Assembly: GCA_026008535.1 (NCBI GenBank)
Contig: BRKX01000014.1
Location: 42,104,506 to 42,168,505 of the forward strand
Direction: 5' to 3'
DNA: 64,000 nucleotides
DNA from: Perilla frutescens
Taxonomy: Eukaryota; Streptophyta; Magnoliopsida; Lamiales; Lamiaceae
Under the pieces are notes generated by a model. That model ran no database searches and was not told the origin of the DNA. It was given only the letters and a program-made list of their open reading frames with translations. The first letter of the stretch is position 1; every line of letters starts with the position of its first letter. Of this stretch, positions 43,275-54,789 are shown piece by piece. A program made the position numbers and the translations under genes.

Positions 43275-46200
43275 TGTGATACCCCGATCCTTTTGCTAAA
43301 TTATAAATTATAATTTTAGTAAATGATTTCAAGTTAATATTGTTTCAATATTAATCATGTGAGTATGTTGTATTATGCCGTTGTTTTAATGCAGGTTGTT
43401 CCACTCGAGCCGATACGTCTTAGTACACAGTGGTATTATACTGAGTGTATAATACAGTTCGAATTTTTAATACTAAAATGTCAAGGTATATGTTAAGGAA
43501 TGATTGTGATTGCGTTTAATTTTATGATTGCCATACCTTAATTTTATATAATCTCGTTGTGTGTATTAAATGAGTAGTAAATATGTTTTGAAAATAGTAT
43601 AAATCGAGGGTCTCGTTGAGTTTTGATAGGGTTTCGTCCGAACGTCATAACTTTTGACTCGGTTGGAACCACGAGGCCCATAAGTACTCAAATCGAAGCT
43701 CTTTCAAAAATCTACAGTCTGGGCGCAACCTGGTCCAGGCCGCGTGGCAGAAGCTCTGCAACGAGACCTAGAGGCGCGACCCGTTGGGGCCGCGTGACAC
43801 CACTTCAGAGAGCTGTTTTACTTTGTCTCGAGTGCGACCACCCCTAGGCCGCGCCCCGTTTTGGAAAATTACACCCTATAAATACCACACTTCACCCATT
43901 TCTTCCATTCTCTTCACTCTTGGACGATTTCTTCCCAACTTCTCTCAAGGAGTTCTTCAAGCTTTGGGAGGGGATTCTCTTATCATCATCCATCAACTAA
44001 GGTAATTCCATACCTCTTCTTTTGGTGTTTAAACACCAATTTCGTGTTAAATCGAACCGAGGGTTTACATCCAAATTTGGGGTTTTTCTATTCTAATGAT
44101 TCTCATGCTTTGATATCTCAAACATATGGTTTATTTACTCCATTGAAGCTATATGTCAAGTTATATCAAATTCCTATGGTTCATTGTTGCTAGGGTTTGG
44201 ATTTTTGCCCTAATTTCCCTTGATATGTTAATTTTTGGTTGGAGGTGTTGTGATGGTTGTTTGGGATTGATTTTCATGATATGTTAGAGCCCTAGGATGA
44301 AAGTGTTTGTATTTGAAATGTTGGGTTTAAAGGATTTAAATTGAGTCATGAGCATGTGGTTTAAATGGGTGCACGTAACGTGTTCGATTAAATGCTTCAA
44401 AGAGTTTTAATGTGTATTATGAGTCCAAATTCATATGGTAAGCTTGTAAATCCATGGTTGTGTAAATGAATATGTATGAAATCTTTAAAGCAAATCATAG
44501 CATGAGTTTGGTCTAAATTATGATTTAATTATATAACTCGACGTCTAAAATGAAAAGGGAATTGAAAGGTGCTTGGTGACGTATTGGGGCTCGAGGTGGA
44601 CAACTTGTGCACGGCTAGGGAGTATTTCAAAGGTTGAGAATTATGAAAGCGTCTCATAAGGTGGGGTAACTCTAAACTGTGAACACGTGTAAGGTTATAG
44701 TTATTGTTGTGCTTTGATTGTATAAGTATGAAGGGTCTTCGGACCAGTGATAAAAGAGACCCTTCGGGGCATAACAGAGATCCTTTGGGGTCGACAAAGA
44801 GACCCTTCGGGGCAGAGATCCTTTGGGATCGAATATAGACCTATTAATGTCCTCCCTGGGGTAGTATGTCTGCGGGCATCCCTACAGGGCCAAAGATGTT
44901 CATTAACTGGGGCATCATGATGTTTAGACCCTATGGGGTTGAAACTAGTCTCCACAAAGTAAAGAAAAGTCCATATGTTATATTTTCACTTGTGCAATTG
45001 GCTATAACTATTTACAGTGTTCCCCACTGAGTATGTTGTTAAATACTCACCTCATTCATTCAATGAATTTCAGGTTGAGGAGTCGAGGCCTGGGTAGGAG
45101 CGTTGTGAACACAAGAGAACCCCACAAGCTTTAGTTTATCTTTTGCATGCTCTTCTTTGAAAATACTCATATTATTATTAATACATTGATCACTCTTTTT
45201 GCTTTATGATCAATGATTATTGGGGATGGGAATAGCCCGATCTTTTGTAGGTTATGATGTATATAACTTGATATTATGCAAAACAATTTAAAGGCGGGTC
45301 GTTTGACCTTGGAGCCTTCTATGTGTGAAGTATATGTTTGAACCCTATATTATGTTTGTTAATTTAGGGTGCTAGACGGGCGGGTTGTGTAAACCTATGA
45401 GCCCGATAGGCTAGATGATTGTACGATTAATATGGATGGGCTTATACCATGCTTCCGTCAACTACTATGTTTTGTGATAGTGTAGATTCGATAGATTGCA
45501 TGCTAATTCATGAAAATATTTACATTGAGAATTATGACGTCATGCCTATTCATGCTTTTTTGACCTAAGCTTCCGCTCATTTTATTATAAGCACACAAAA
45601 ATATGTAAGTAAATTATATGTTAAGTAACGTGGCCAAACAGAGTAGTTTGGGGCGCGCCCGCGGGGTGGTGCGCGCCCGCGGGGCAGTGCGCGGTCGCGG
45701 GAGACTGCGCGCCCGCGGGGCTGGCGAGAGACGCACGCCCCCGGGGGGCTGCGCGCTCGCGGGGAGCGTTGGCCGAGAGATGGGTTCTGCGGTCGCGGGG
45801 GCTGCGCGGTCGCGCGGGTCCGGGGATTTTTTACCTATAAATACAACACTTGTTCATTTCTCCCTCATTTCTTTCAACCAAGAGGGGGCGATTTTCTCCT
45901 CATTTCTCTCTCAAAATTCTTCAACTTTTGAAGTGTAATCCATCATCATCCATCAACAAAGGTAACCTCAACACCTCTCCTTCTTGGGGATTAAACACCC
46001 ATTTCTTGTTGTTTTGGAAACTAGGGTTTGTTATCCAATTTTGAGGATTTTGGATTTTGTTGATCTTCTTGCTTTGATATCTCGAACATATGGTTTATTT
46101 ACTTCCTTGAGGCTATATGTGAAGTTATATCGAATTCCTATGGTTCATTGTTGCTAGGGTTTGGATTTTTGCCCTAATTTCCCTTTGTTTTGTTGATAAT

Positions 46201-48262
46201 TGTTTGGAGGTGTTGTGTTGGTGGTTTGGGGTTGATTTTCAAGTATGTTAGAGCTCTAGGATGAAGGTATTTCTGTTTGAAATGTTGAGTTTAAATGATT
46301 TAAATTGAGTTATGTTTTTATGGTTAAATGGGTGCACGTAATGTGCTCGATTAAATGCTTCAAAGGGTTTTAATGAGTATTTTGAGTCCAAAAAATCACG
46401 TTGTGAGTTTGTATATCCATGTTTGTGTATGTGGATATGTTTAAAGACTTTAAAGCAAAGTATAGCATGAGTTTGGTCTAAATTATGATTTAATTGAATA
46501 ACTCGACGTCTAAAATGAAGAGAGAATTGAAAGGTGCTAGGTGACGTGTTGTGGCTCGAGGTGGACAACTTGTGGGTGGCAAAGGAGTATTTCAAAGGTT
46601 GAGAAATTGTGAAAGCGTCTCATAAGGTGGGGTAACTCTAAACTGTGAACACGTGTAAGGTTATAGTTATTGTTGTGCTTTGATTGTATATGTATGAAGG
46701 GTCTTCGGACCAGAGATAAAAGAGACCCTTCAGGGCATAACAGAGATCCTTCGGGGTCGACAAAGAGACCCTTCGGGGCAGAGATCCTTTGGGATCGAAC
46801 ATAGACCTGTTAATGTCCTCCCTGGGGGTAGTATGTCTGCGGGCATCCCTACAGGGCCAAAGATGTTCATTAACGGGGGCATCATGATGTTTAGACCCTA
46901 CGGGGTTGAGACTAGTCTCCACAAAGTAATGAAAAGTCCATATGTTATATTTTCACTTGTGCAATTGGCTATAACTCTTTACAGTGTTCCCCACTGAGTA
47001 TGTTCTTAAATACTCACCCCATTCATTCAATGAATTTCAGGTTGAGAAGTCGAGGCTCGAGTAGGAGCGTTGTGAACACAAGAGAACCCCCACCAGATTG
47101 TGTTTACTTTTCATGCTTTTGAATACGCATATTATGATAATTTTATTGGTCGACTTATTTGTTTTATGATTAACATTTGTTGGGAATGGGATTAGCTTGA
47201 TTTTTGTAGTTGTGATTGTATTTAGCTTGATATAATATGTCAATGTTTTAAAGGTGGGTCGATTGACCTAGGAGCCTATGTTGTGTAAATATAAGCCATT
47301 ACATTCCTATGCTACGTTTGTTAATTTAGGGTGCTAGACGGGCGGGTCGTCTAAGACCTATGAGCCCGATAGGTTAGATGATTGTATGAATGATGTGGAT
47401 GGGTTAATTCTATGCTCCCGTTAAATACGATGCTTTGTGACATGGTAGATTATGATAGGTTGCATGTTATAATTGTGGAAGAAAATTTATATTCGAAATT
47501 ATGATGTTATACCTCATTATGCTATTTGACCTTAGCTTCCGCTCAATTTATTATGAGAATGCAAATACATGTAAATGAATTATTGTTAAGTGACGTGGCC
47601 AAACGGAGTAGTTTGAGACGTTATAAGTATGTTAAGTGACATGGGCTCGAGTAGGAGCGTTGTGAACACAAGAGAACCCCCACCAGATTGTGTTTACTTT
47701 TCATGCTTTTGAATACGCATATTATGATAATTTTATTGATCGACCTATTTGTTTTATGATTAACATTTGTTGGGAATGGGATTAGCTTGATTTTTGTAGT
47801 TGTGATTGTATTTAGCTTGATATAATATGTCAATGTTTTAAAGGCGGGTCGATTGACCTAGGAGCCTATGTTGTGTAAATATAAGTCATTGAATTCCTAT
47901 GCTATGTTTGTTAATTTAGGGTGCTAGACGGGCGGGTCGTCTAAGACCTATGAGCCCGATAGGTTAGATGATTGTATGAATGATGTGGATGGGTTTATTC
48001 TATGCTCCCGTTAAATACGATGCTTTGTGACATGGTAGATTATGATAGGTTGCATGTTATAATTGTGGAAGAAAAATTTTTATTCGAAATTGTGATGTTA
48101 TACCTCATTATGCTATTTGACCTTAGCTTCTGCTCAATTTATTATGAGAATGCAAATACATGTAAATGAATTATTATTAAGTGACGTGGCCAAACAGAGT
48201 AGTTTGGGACGTTATAAGTATGTTAAGTGACGTGGCCAAACGGAGTAGTTTGGGGCGTTACA
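43275..48262 (+). mobile_element. A2 composite 5' LTR (three joined LTR pieces)
   Basis: Piece 1 (43275-45655) is nearly a whole A2-type LTR, cut six bases before its end (GGGGCG of GGGGCGTTACA). Piece 2 (45656-47643) begins in the GC-rich U3 of an A0-like LTR, with its own TATA (CCTATAAATAC, 45832), and runs through to the LTR tail. Piece 3 (47644-48262) is a 590-bp direct repeat of the end of piece 2 followed by the terminal ...GGGGCGTTACA. This has the form of unequal recombination between LTRs. Confidence 0.82.
47054..48233 (+). repeat. 590-bp tandem duplication within the A2 5' LTR region
   Basis: 47054-47643 and 47644-48233 both begin GGCTCGAGTAGGAGCGTTGT and remain colinear to TATGTTAAGTGAC. 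They differ by scattered substitutions. Identical antisense frames appear in both copies (47037-47243 and 47621-47833) and are by-products of the duplication. Confidence 0.88.
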
Positions 48263-50096
48263 ATATGCATCGAGACAGTTGAAGGTGCACGAGTATAATT
48301 ATCCGACGCATGATCTTGAATTAGCAGCCATGGTTTATGCATTGAAGATCTGGAGGCATTACCTCTATCGAAGCAAGTGCGAGATCTACACCGACCACAA
48401 AAGCTTGAAGTACTTCTTCACTCAGAAGGAGTTGAATTTACGTCAAAGAAGATGGCTGGAGTTGGTGAAGGATTATGACTGTACAATCTTATATCATCCT
48501 GGAAAGGCGAATGTTGTTGCTGATGCTTTAAGCCAGAAGATCTATCTTCCAACCAAGCAAGAGCAGTTGATCAAGGAGTTTGAGAAGATGAAGTTAGACG
48601 TGGTGGATCCTTCCAACACCACTCAAGGGATTTTAGCAGCCTTAGTGGTTCGACCACTAATTCGTGATCGAGTTCGTGAAGCACAAGTCGACGATCCTTT
48701 CTTATGCAAGATGAAGAAAAGAGCATTGGAGGGTACTATCCATGAATTTACCATTGCAAGTGATGGCACACTACTCTTCGAGGGGAGGTTGTGTGTGCTG
48801 AAGAACGAAGAGCTGAGAAAGGAGATTCTTGAAGAAGCACATAATACTCCGTATTCTGTGCACCCAGGAGGCACGAAGATGTTTAAAGATTTGAAAATGG
48901 TTTTCTGGTGGAGAAATATGAAGAGGTCGATTGGCCAATTCGTATCGAAGTGTATCACTTGTCAACAAGTGAAAGCTGAGCATCAACGCCCTTCTGGATT
49001 GTTGAACCCACTCGAGATTCCTGAGTGGAAGTGGGAACACATTGCAATGGACTTCGTGGTAGGATTGCCTCCGTCAGTCAAAGGTCATCATGCAGTTTGG
49101 GTTGTTGTCGATAGGTTAACCAAGTCTGCTCATTTTCTTCCGGTGAAAATGACGTTTAGCATGGATCGATTAGCTCAGATTTATATCGATGAGATAGTAT
49201 GTCTTCATGGTATTCCTATGTCGATAGTGTCAGATCGTGACATAACGTTTATGTCCAAATTTTGGCGAAGTCTGCAAGAAGCAATGGGGACTCAGTTAAA
49301 GTTTAGCACGGCGTATCATTCTCAATCCGATGGTCAATCCGAGCGGACCATTCAGACGTTCGAGGACATGCTCCGTGCATGTGTTCTCGAATTTAGTGGA
49401 AGTTGGGAGAGCCACTTGCCACTTGTGGAGTTTGCTTACAATAATAGTTTCCAAGTGTCTATTGGAATGGCTCCGTACGAGGCATTGTACGGGAGGAAGT
49501 GCAGATCTCCTATTCATTGGGATGAAGTGGGAGAGCATCAACTCTTAGGCCCCGAGATCGTTGAGAAGATGGTGGAAGTAATTGAGAAGATAAGAAGAAG
49601 GATCAAGGTAGCTCAAGATCGTCAGAAATCTTATGCCGACGCAAGGAGAAACGATGTGAGCTTTGAGATTGGTGACAAAGTATTCTTGAAGATTGCACCA
49701 ATGAGAGGAGTGGTTAGATTTGGGAAGAAGGGTAAGTTGCAGCCACGATATGTGGGACCATTCGAGATTCTAGAGAAAATAGGTGATGTTTCTTATCGCC
49801 TAGCACTACCTCCGGATTTGGCAGGTGTGCACGATGCTTTCCATGTGTTGTTGCTTAGACGATATGTGTCTGACCCTAGTCATGTCATTTCATATGACAC
49901 GGTGCAAGTTTCTAAGGGCTTGAGATATGAAGAAGTCCCAGTTGCTGTGTTAGATAGAAGTGTTCACACTCTTCGAACCCGGGAGGTTCCCTTAATAAAA
50001 GTTCAATGGAGTAGGCATGGTCCCGAAGAGGCCACTTGGGAGAAAGAAGTTGATATCTTAGCTCGATATCCAAATGTAACAGAAATGTTAGGCTAA
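48263..50096 (+). pseudogene. A2 RNase H-integrase-chromodomain polyprotein fragment (longest open frame, 605 codons)
   Basis: The frame is open from YASRQL at the LTR junction. The first Met is at 48279. It has RNase H (THDLELAAMVYALKIWRHYL, CEIYTDHKSLKYFF, VVADALSQK), the integrase finger (YSVHPGGTKMF ... CITCQQVKAEHQR), the core with IAMDFVVGLPPS, IVSDRDITFMSKFW and DGQSERTIQT (D, D, E all present), GPF/Y module (RYVGPFEILEKIGDVSYRL), YVSDPSHVISYDTVQVS and a chromodomain-like tail ending NVTEMLG, stop 50094. It lacks gag, protease and RT and has no PBS upstream. The integrase module is uninterrupted, so it could in principle have supplied activity to relatives. That is inference. Confidence 0.9.
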
Positions 50097-50118
50097 TTTT
50101 GAGGACGAAATTTTTAAA

Positions 50119-50130
50119 AGTTGGGGAGAT
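50119..50130 (+). other. A2 polypurine tract
   Basis: AGTTGGGGAGAT lies directly before TGTGATACCC of the 3' LTR. Confidence 0.82.
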
Positions 50131-52561
50131 TGTGATACCCCGATCCTTTTGCTAAATTATAAATTATAATTTTAGTAAATGATTTCAAGTTAATATTGTT
50201 TCAATATTAATCATGTGAGTATGTTGTATTATGCCGTTGTTTTAATGCAGGTTGTTCCACTCGAGCCGATACGTCTTAGCACACAGTGGTATTATACTGA
50301 GTGTATATATAGTTCGAATTTTTAATACTAAAATGTCGAGTTATATGTTAAGGAATGATTGTGATTGCGTTTAATTTTATGATTTACATACCTTAATTTT
50401 ATATAATCTCGGTGTGTGTATTAAATGAGTAGTAAATATGTTTTGAAAATTTAAGTTGTGTATTGTATGTGTTTTCAAAAATAGTATAAATCGAGGGTCT
50501 CGCTGAGTTTTGGTAGGGTTTCGTCCGGAGGTCATAACTTTTTACTCGGTTGGAACCACGAGGCCCCTAAGTACTCAAATCGAAGCTCTTTCAAAAATCT
50601 ATAGTCTGGGCGTGACCATCAGACGTGACCTGGTCTAGGTCACGTGGCAGAGGATCTGCAACGCGACCTGTTGGGGCCGCGTGACACCACTTCGGAGAGC
50701 TGTTTTTCTTTGTCTTGAGCGCTACCTCCGAGCGCGACAACCCCTAGGCCACGCCCCGTTTCGGAAAATTACACCCTATAAATACCACACTTCACACATT
50801 TCTTCCATTTTCTTCACTCTTGGACGATTTCTTCCCAACTTCTCTCAAGGAGTTCTTCAAGATTTGGGAGGGGATTCTCTTATCATCATCCATCAACTAA
50901 GGTAATTCCATACCTCTTCTTTTGGTGATTAAACACCAATTTCGTGTTAAATCGAACCTAGGGTTTACATGCAAATTTGGGGTTTTTCGATTCTAATGAT
51001 CCTCATGCTTTGCTATCTCAAACATATAGTTTATTTACTCCATTGAAGCTATATGTCAAGTTATATCGAATTCCTATGGTTCATTGTTGCTAAGGTTTGG
51101 ATTTTTGCCCTAATTTCCCTTGATATGTTAATTGTTGTTTGGAGGTGTTGTGATGGTTGTTTGGGATTGATTTTCATGATATGTTAGAGCCCTAGGATGA
51201 AGGTGTTTGTATTTGAAATGTTGGGTTTAAAGGATTTAAATTGAGTCATGAGCATGTGGTTTAAATGGGTGTACGTAGCGTGCTCGATTAAATGCTTCAA
51301 AGAGTTTTAATGTGTATTATGAGTCCAAATTCATATGGTGAGCTTGTAAATCCATGGTTGTGTAAATGGTTAGGTATAAAATCTTTAAAGCAAAGCATAG
51401 CATGAGTTTGGTCTAAATTATGATTTAATTGTATAACTCGACGTCTAAAATGAAAAGGGAATTGAAAGGTGCTTGGTGACGTATTGGGGCTCGAGGTGGA
51501 CAACTTGTGCACGGCTAAGGAGTATTTCAAAGGTTGAGAATTGTGAAAGCGTCTCATAAGGTGGGGTAACTCTAAACTGTGAACACGTGTAAGATTATAG
51601 TTATTGTTGTGCTTTGATTGTATAAGTATGAAGGGTCTTCGGACCAGTGATAAAAGAGACCCTTCGGGGCATAACAGAGATCCTTCGGGGTCGACAAAGA
51701 GACCCTTCGGGGCAGAGATCCTTTGGGATCGAATATAGACCTGTTAATGTCCTCCCTGGGGGTAGTATGTCTGCGGGCATCCCTATAGGGCCAAAGATGT
51801 TCATTAACGGGGGCATCATGTTGTTTAGACCCTACGGGGTTGAAACTAGTCTCCACAAAGTAAAGAAAAGTCTATATGTTATATTTTCACTTGTGCAATT
51901 GGCTATAACTGTTTACAGTGTTCCCCACTGAATATGTTGTTAAATACTCACCCCATTCATTCAATGAATTTCAGGTTGAGGAGTTAAGGCCTGGGTAGGA
52001 GCGTTGTGAACACAAGAGAACCCCACAAGCTTGTGTTTATCTTTTTCATGCTCTTCTTCGAAAATACTAATATTATTATTAATACATTGATCACTCTTTT
52101 TGCTTTATGATCAATGATTATTGGGGATGGGAATAGCTCGATCTTTTATAGGTTACAATGTATATAACTTGATATTATGCAAAACAATTTAAAGGCGGGT
52201 CGTTTGACCTTGGAGCCTTCTATGTGTAAAGTATGTGTTTGAACCCTATATTATGTTTGTTAATTTAGGGTGCTAGACGGGTGAGTTTTGTAAACCTATG
52301 AGCCCGATAGGTTAGATGATTGTAAGATTAATGTGGATGGGCTTATACAATGCTTCCGTTAACTACTATGTTTTGTGATAGTGTAGATTCGATAGATTGC
52401 ATGCTAATTCGTGAAAATATTTACATTGAGAATTATGACGTCATGCCTATTCATGCTTTTTTCACCTAAGCTTCTGCTCATTTTATTATAAGCACACAAA
52501 AATATGTAAGTAAATTGTATGTTAAGTGACGTGGCCAAACGGAGTAGTTTGAGGAATTACA
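50131..52561 (+). mobile_element. A2 3' LTR (2431 bp)
   Basis: TGTGATACCCCGATCC...TTTGAGGAATTACA followed by TSD ACTGC. TATA (CCCTATAAATACC) near 50774-50786. The U3 is of the A1/A2 type. It matches piece 1 of the 5' region closely. Confidence 0.9.
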
Positions 52562-52936
52562 ACTGCCCACTGTTGTATAATAACTCATGCTTTAACTGAT
52601 CCTTAACATATCTTGAGCATGCAAATGCGTTGAAACTCTGAAGCATAATTAACAACCTTTCTAGTCTTCTATATATATATATATATATCAGGAAAATCGT
52701 CTCCAACGAGGTCTTACAAGTACATTTCCTAATGCATGGGTTCTACAAAAACTAGCCATGCCTGGACGACAGAATGCTTACAAGCTACGCATTCCTGTCT
52801 CAAAAGGTGGGAATACCTAAGTCCCAAGAATGGTCCTCTAGGGAACACACAAAATAGATGGTCGTCTTCATACAAAATACACTATCATAGCACAAAATCT
52901 AAACTAGTCAGACGAGCTATTGGACGACCGACCATC

Positions 52937-53347
52937 CTAAATCGTCTGAGGGCCATCTCCTTCCTCTAGTTGTGACTCCTCCAAGGGATCCTCCTCTGAC
53001 TCCTCCCCAACTGCCAGTACCAGATGGCCTGCAGCTGCTGCAAAAATGGGAGGAACAAGATGGTCATAAACTCCCCTAGGTGGCTCATCCCTGAGAAGAT
53101 AGCTAGACATCTGAGCATATGGCCCTGGAGGAGGTACACGCTGAGTAAGGTACTGATGCATGAGTAGGGCGATAAACTCAAGCAAATTCACCATCAGCTC
53201 AAGAGTCTGAGAGTGCTGGCATATGTAAAAGTATGAGGCCTCTGTCGCCCATCCACGCCACAACTGTGGAAGCACTCTAAGCAGGCGATGAATACCCACC
53301 ACATAACTGAGCCTCGCATGCAACCATAGCTCGTGGTAGTGTGACAA
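52937..53347 (-). CDS. unrecognised 136-codon open frame in the gypsy-B leader
   Basis: I do not recognise this frame. It starts MSHYHELWLHARLSYVVGIH, with a Trp- and Leu-rich N-terminal half (LPQLWRGWATEASYFY, MVNLLEFIALLMHQYL), then PPPGPYAQMSSYLL and a strongly acidic C-terminus (EESEEDPLEESQLEEGDG). It lies on the coding strand of gypsy-B upstream of gag, so it would be first on the element transcript. It may be an extra leader ORF of the element, a captured fragment, or chance. The length and mixed composition in AT-rich surroundings make chance less likely, but no known domain supports function. Confidence 0.35.
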   Translation of the reverse strand: MSHYHELWLHARLSYVVGIHRLLRVLPQLWRGWATEASYFYICQHSQTLELMVNLLEFIALLMHQYLTQRVPPPGPYAQMSSYLLRDEPPRGVYDHLVPPIFAAAAGHLVLAVGEESEEDPLEESQLEEGDGPQTI

Positions 53348-54329
53348 AAACCCTGCTAGGGTCTCCCCGCTCTCTGGCTCACAAGTCCTGAACTAAAAGG
53401 TATACTGTGCTATAGATATCGGATGTGGTACACTCTTCCGTGCCATACATCTCTGTCCCGTCATCTGAGATATAAAGGAGAATTCTCATGAGAAACTCAT
53501 TTATATAGGTACGCCTAGAAGTATACATACAACCGTATTATGACTCTTTGAACTGATATACTAAACTAAAATGGTAATTCTAACCTCTTCTAAAACTTAA
53601 AGGGACTAATAATTTCCACACTCAAAATCATACTGAAATGAGTTCTTACTAATGAACTCTTTGACTTAGAACAATTCTAAGTCTATTTTCGAGATGCTGA
53701 CTCGAATATTCTTAACTCCTTTGAACATTCCCGACCAACTCTCAAAACATCTACTGGAAAATCCTGAACTCTTAAACTCTATTTCAAGACGCTAACTTGA
53801 AATAGAAAACTTCTAGCTAATTTGAGATGCTGACTCAAAAATAAATTTGGCTCGAGGTTTCGGAACGCTAATTTGCAGACCTTACTAAAATGAGGAATTG
53901 ATACATCAGCTACTGGAACTGGAATCCCTGATCATCATGCCTCTTGAAATTGGTTCTGAAACTGAAACTTGTCTTTTTCCTTCAAGTTCTTGAACTTACT
54001 GAATTTCTTCATCAGGTTTCACTGACTGGGTCTTTACTTAAATGAAAGACAACTTAAAGGGAACTAAGACAATCTAGATTCCTCTAAATTCCTCTACGTT
54101 CTCTGAGGCTTACATTCATGAAGCAACCTGACTTATCTGAAGTCTGATCGTGTAAAAGCCCGACTTATCTAAAGTCTTACTCAATTGAACTTTGCAATTA
54201 TCTAAACTTCATTACTGACATCTGGCAACCTCGGGTGCCTGCTTAACTGTTACATTGTGAGCTTGCCTTAATAAATAAAAATCATTGAAACTCTTTTTAA
54301 ATATAAAAGGGCTTTCAAAACTTTTTTCG

Positions 54330-54630
54330 ATGCAAAACTTTTGCCAATATCTGATTGGTCTTAAAACTTTTGCCAATATCTGATTGGTCTTACCATGCCA
54401 TTATCTGAATGGTCTTACTGAAAATTTTGCCAACCTCTGGATGGCCCGATCTGAATACTTTTATAAAAATCTCACCATTTATCTAAATGTCTTAACCGAA
54501 AATTTTTATAACTTTGCTATTATCTGAATAGCCTGAACTGAAAGATTTTTTTCAAAATCTCGCCATTATCTGAATGGCCTGAACTGGATGATTTTCAAAA
54601 TCTTGCCATTATCTGAATGGCCTGCTTGAA
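54330..54630. repeat. degenerate tandem repeats CCATTATCTGAATGGCC in the gypsy-B leader
   Basis: At least seven variants of GCCATTATCTGAATGGYCTK occur at roughly 30-60 bp spacing with A/T-rich linkers. Each contains the near-palindrome GGCCATTC...GAATGGCC in part. Confidence 0.75.
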
Positions 54631-54774
54631 TACTGTAATTTTGACAATCACATACCTTTCTTTCTTTAGTTGAGACTGATGTGAGGGAGCGCTGAGAGTT
54701 GTTAACTGATCACTGAACAGTCTAAGGAACAATCATAGACTCAACTAAAAGAACTTAGAGCTCAGAGCAAAAAT

Positions 54775-54786
54775 GCTTTGATACCA
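54775..54786 (-). other. gypsy-B primer-binding site
   Basis: GCTTTGATACCA on the plus strand is the complement of TGGTATCAAAGC, initiator tRNA-Met type, three bases from the 5' LTR edge. Confidence 0.9.
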
Positions 54787-54789
54787 CTC

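Larger units (their letters stand above)
43275..52561 (+). mobile_element. Gypsy-A2: rearranged plus-strand gypsy element inside gypsy-B
   Basis: The ends are TGTGATACCCCGATCC and ...GAATTACA with TSD ACTGC. It consists of a 5-kb composite 5' LTR region (43275-48262), a pol fragment starting within the RT/RNase H connection (48263-50096), a PPT and a 2431-bp 3' LTR. There is no PBS, gag, protease or RT. It keeps the integrase that A0 and A1 lack. Because the outer TSD is intact, the internal rearrangement arose either during reverse transcription or by later deletion and recombination. Confidence 0.9.
52562..54774 (-). other. gypsy-B leader between PBS and gag
   Basis: A 2.2-kb leader on the minus strand, continuing at 43229-43269 beyond A2. 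It holds a TA microsatellite (52670-52688), one 136-codon open frame (52937-53347) and a run of degenerate CCATTATCTGAATGGCC repeats (54330-54630). The remainder shows no coding motif. Confidence 0.75.

Noticed and set aside
45656..45830. GC-rich island as a host CpG island or foreign bacterial DNA
   Set aside because: It is the U3 core of an A0-type gypsy LTR followed by its TATA; the same block occurs at 15345-15490 and 31120-31260.
52670..52688. TA microsatellite as a terminator or origin
   Set aside because: It is a simple (TA)n run in an untranslated leader with no supporting context.
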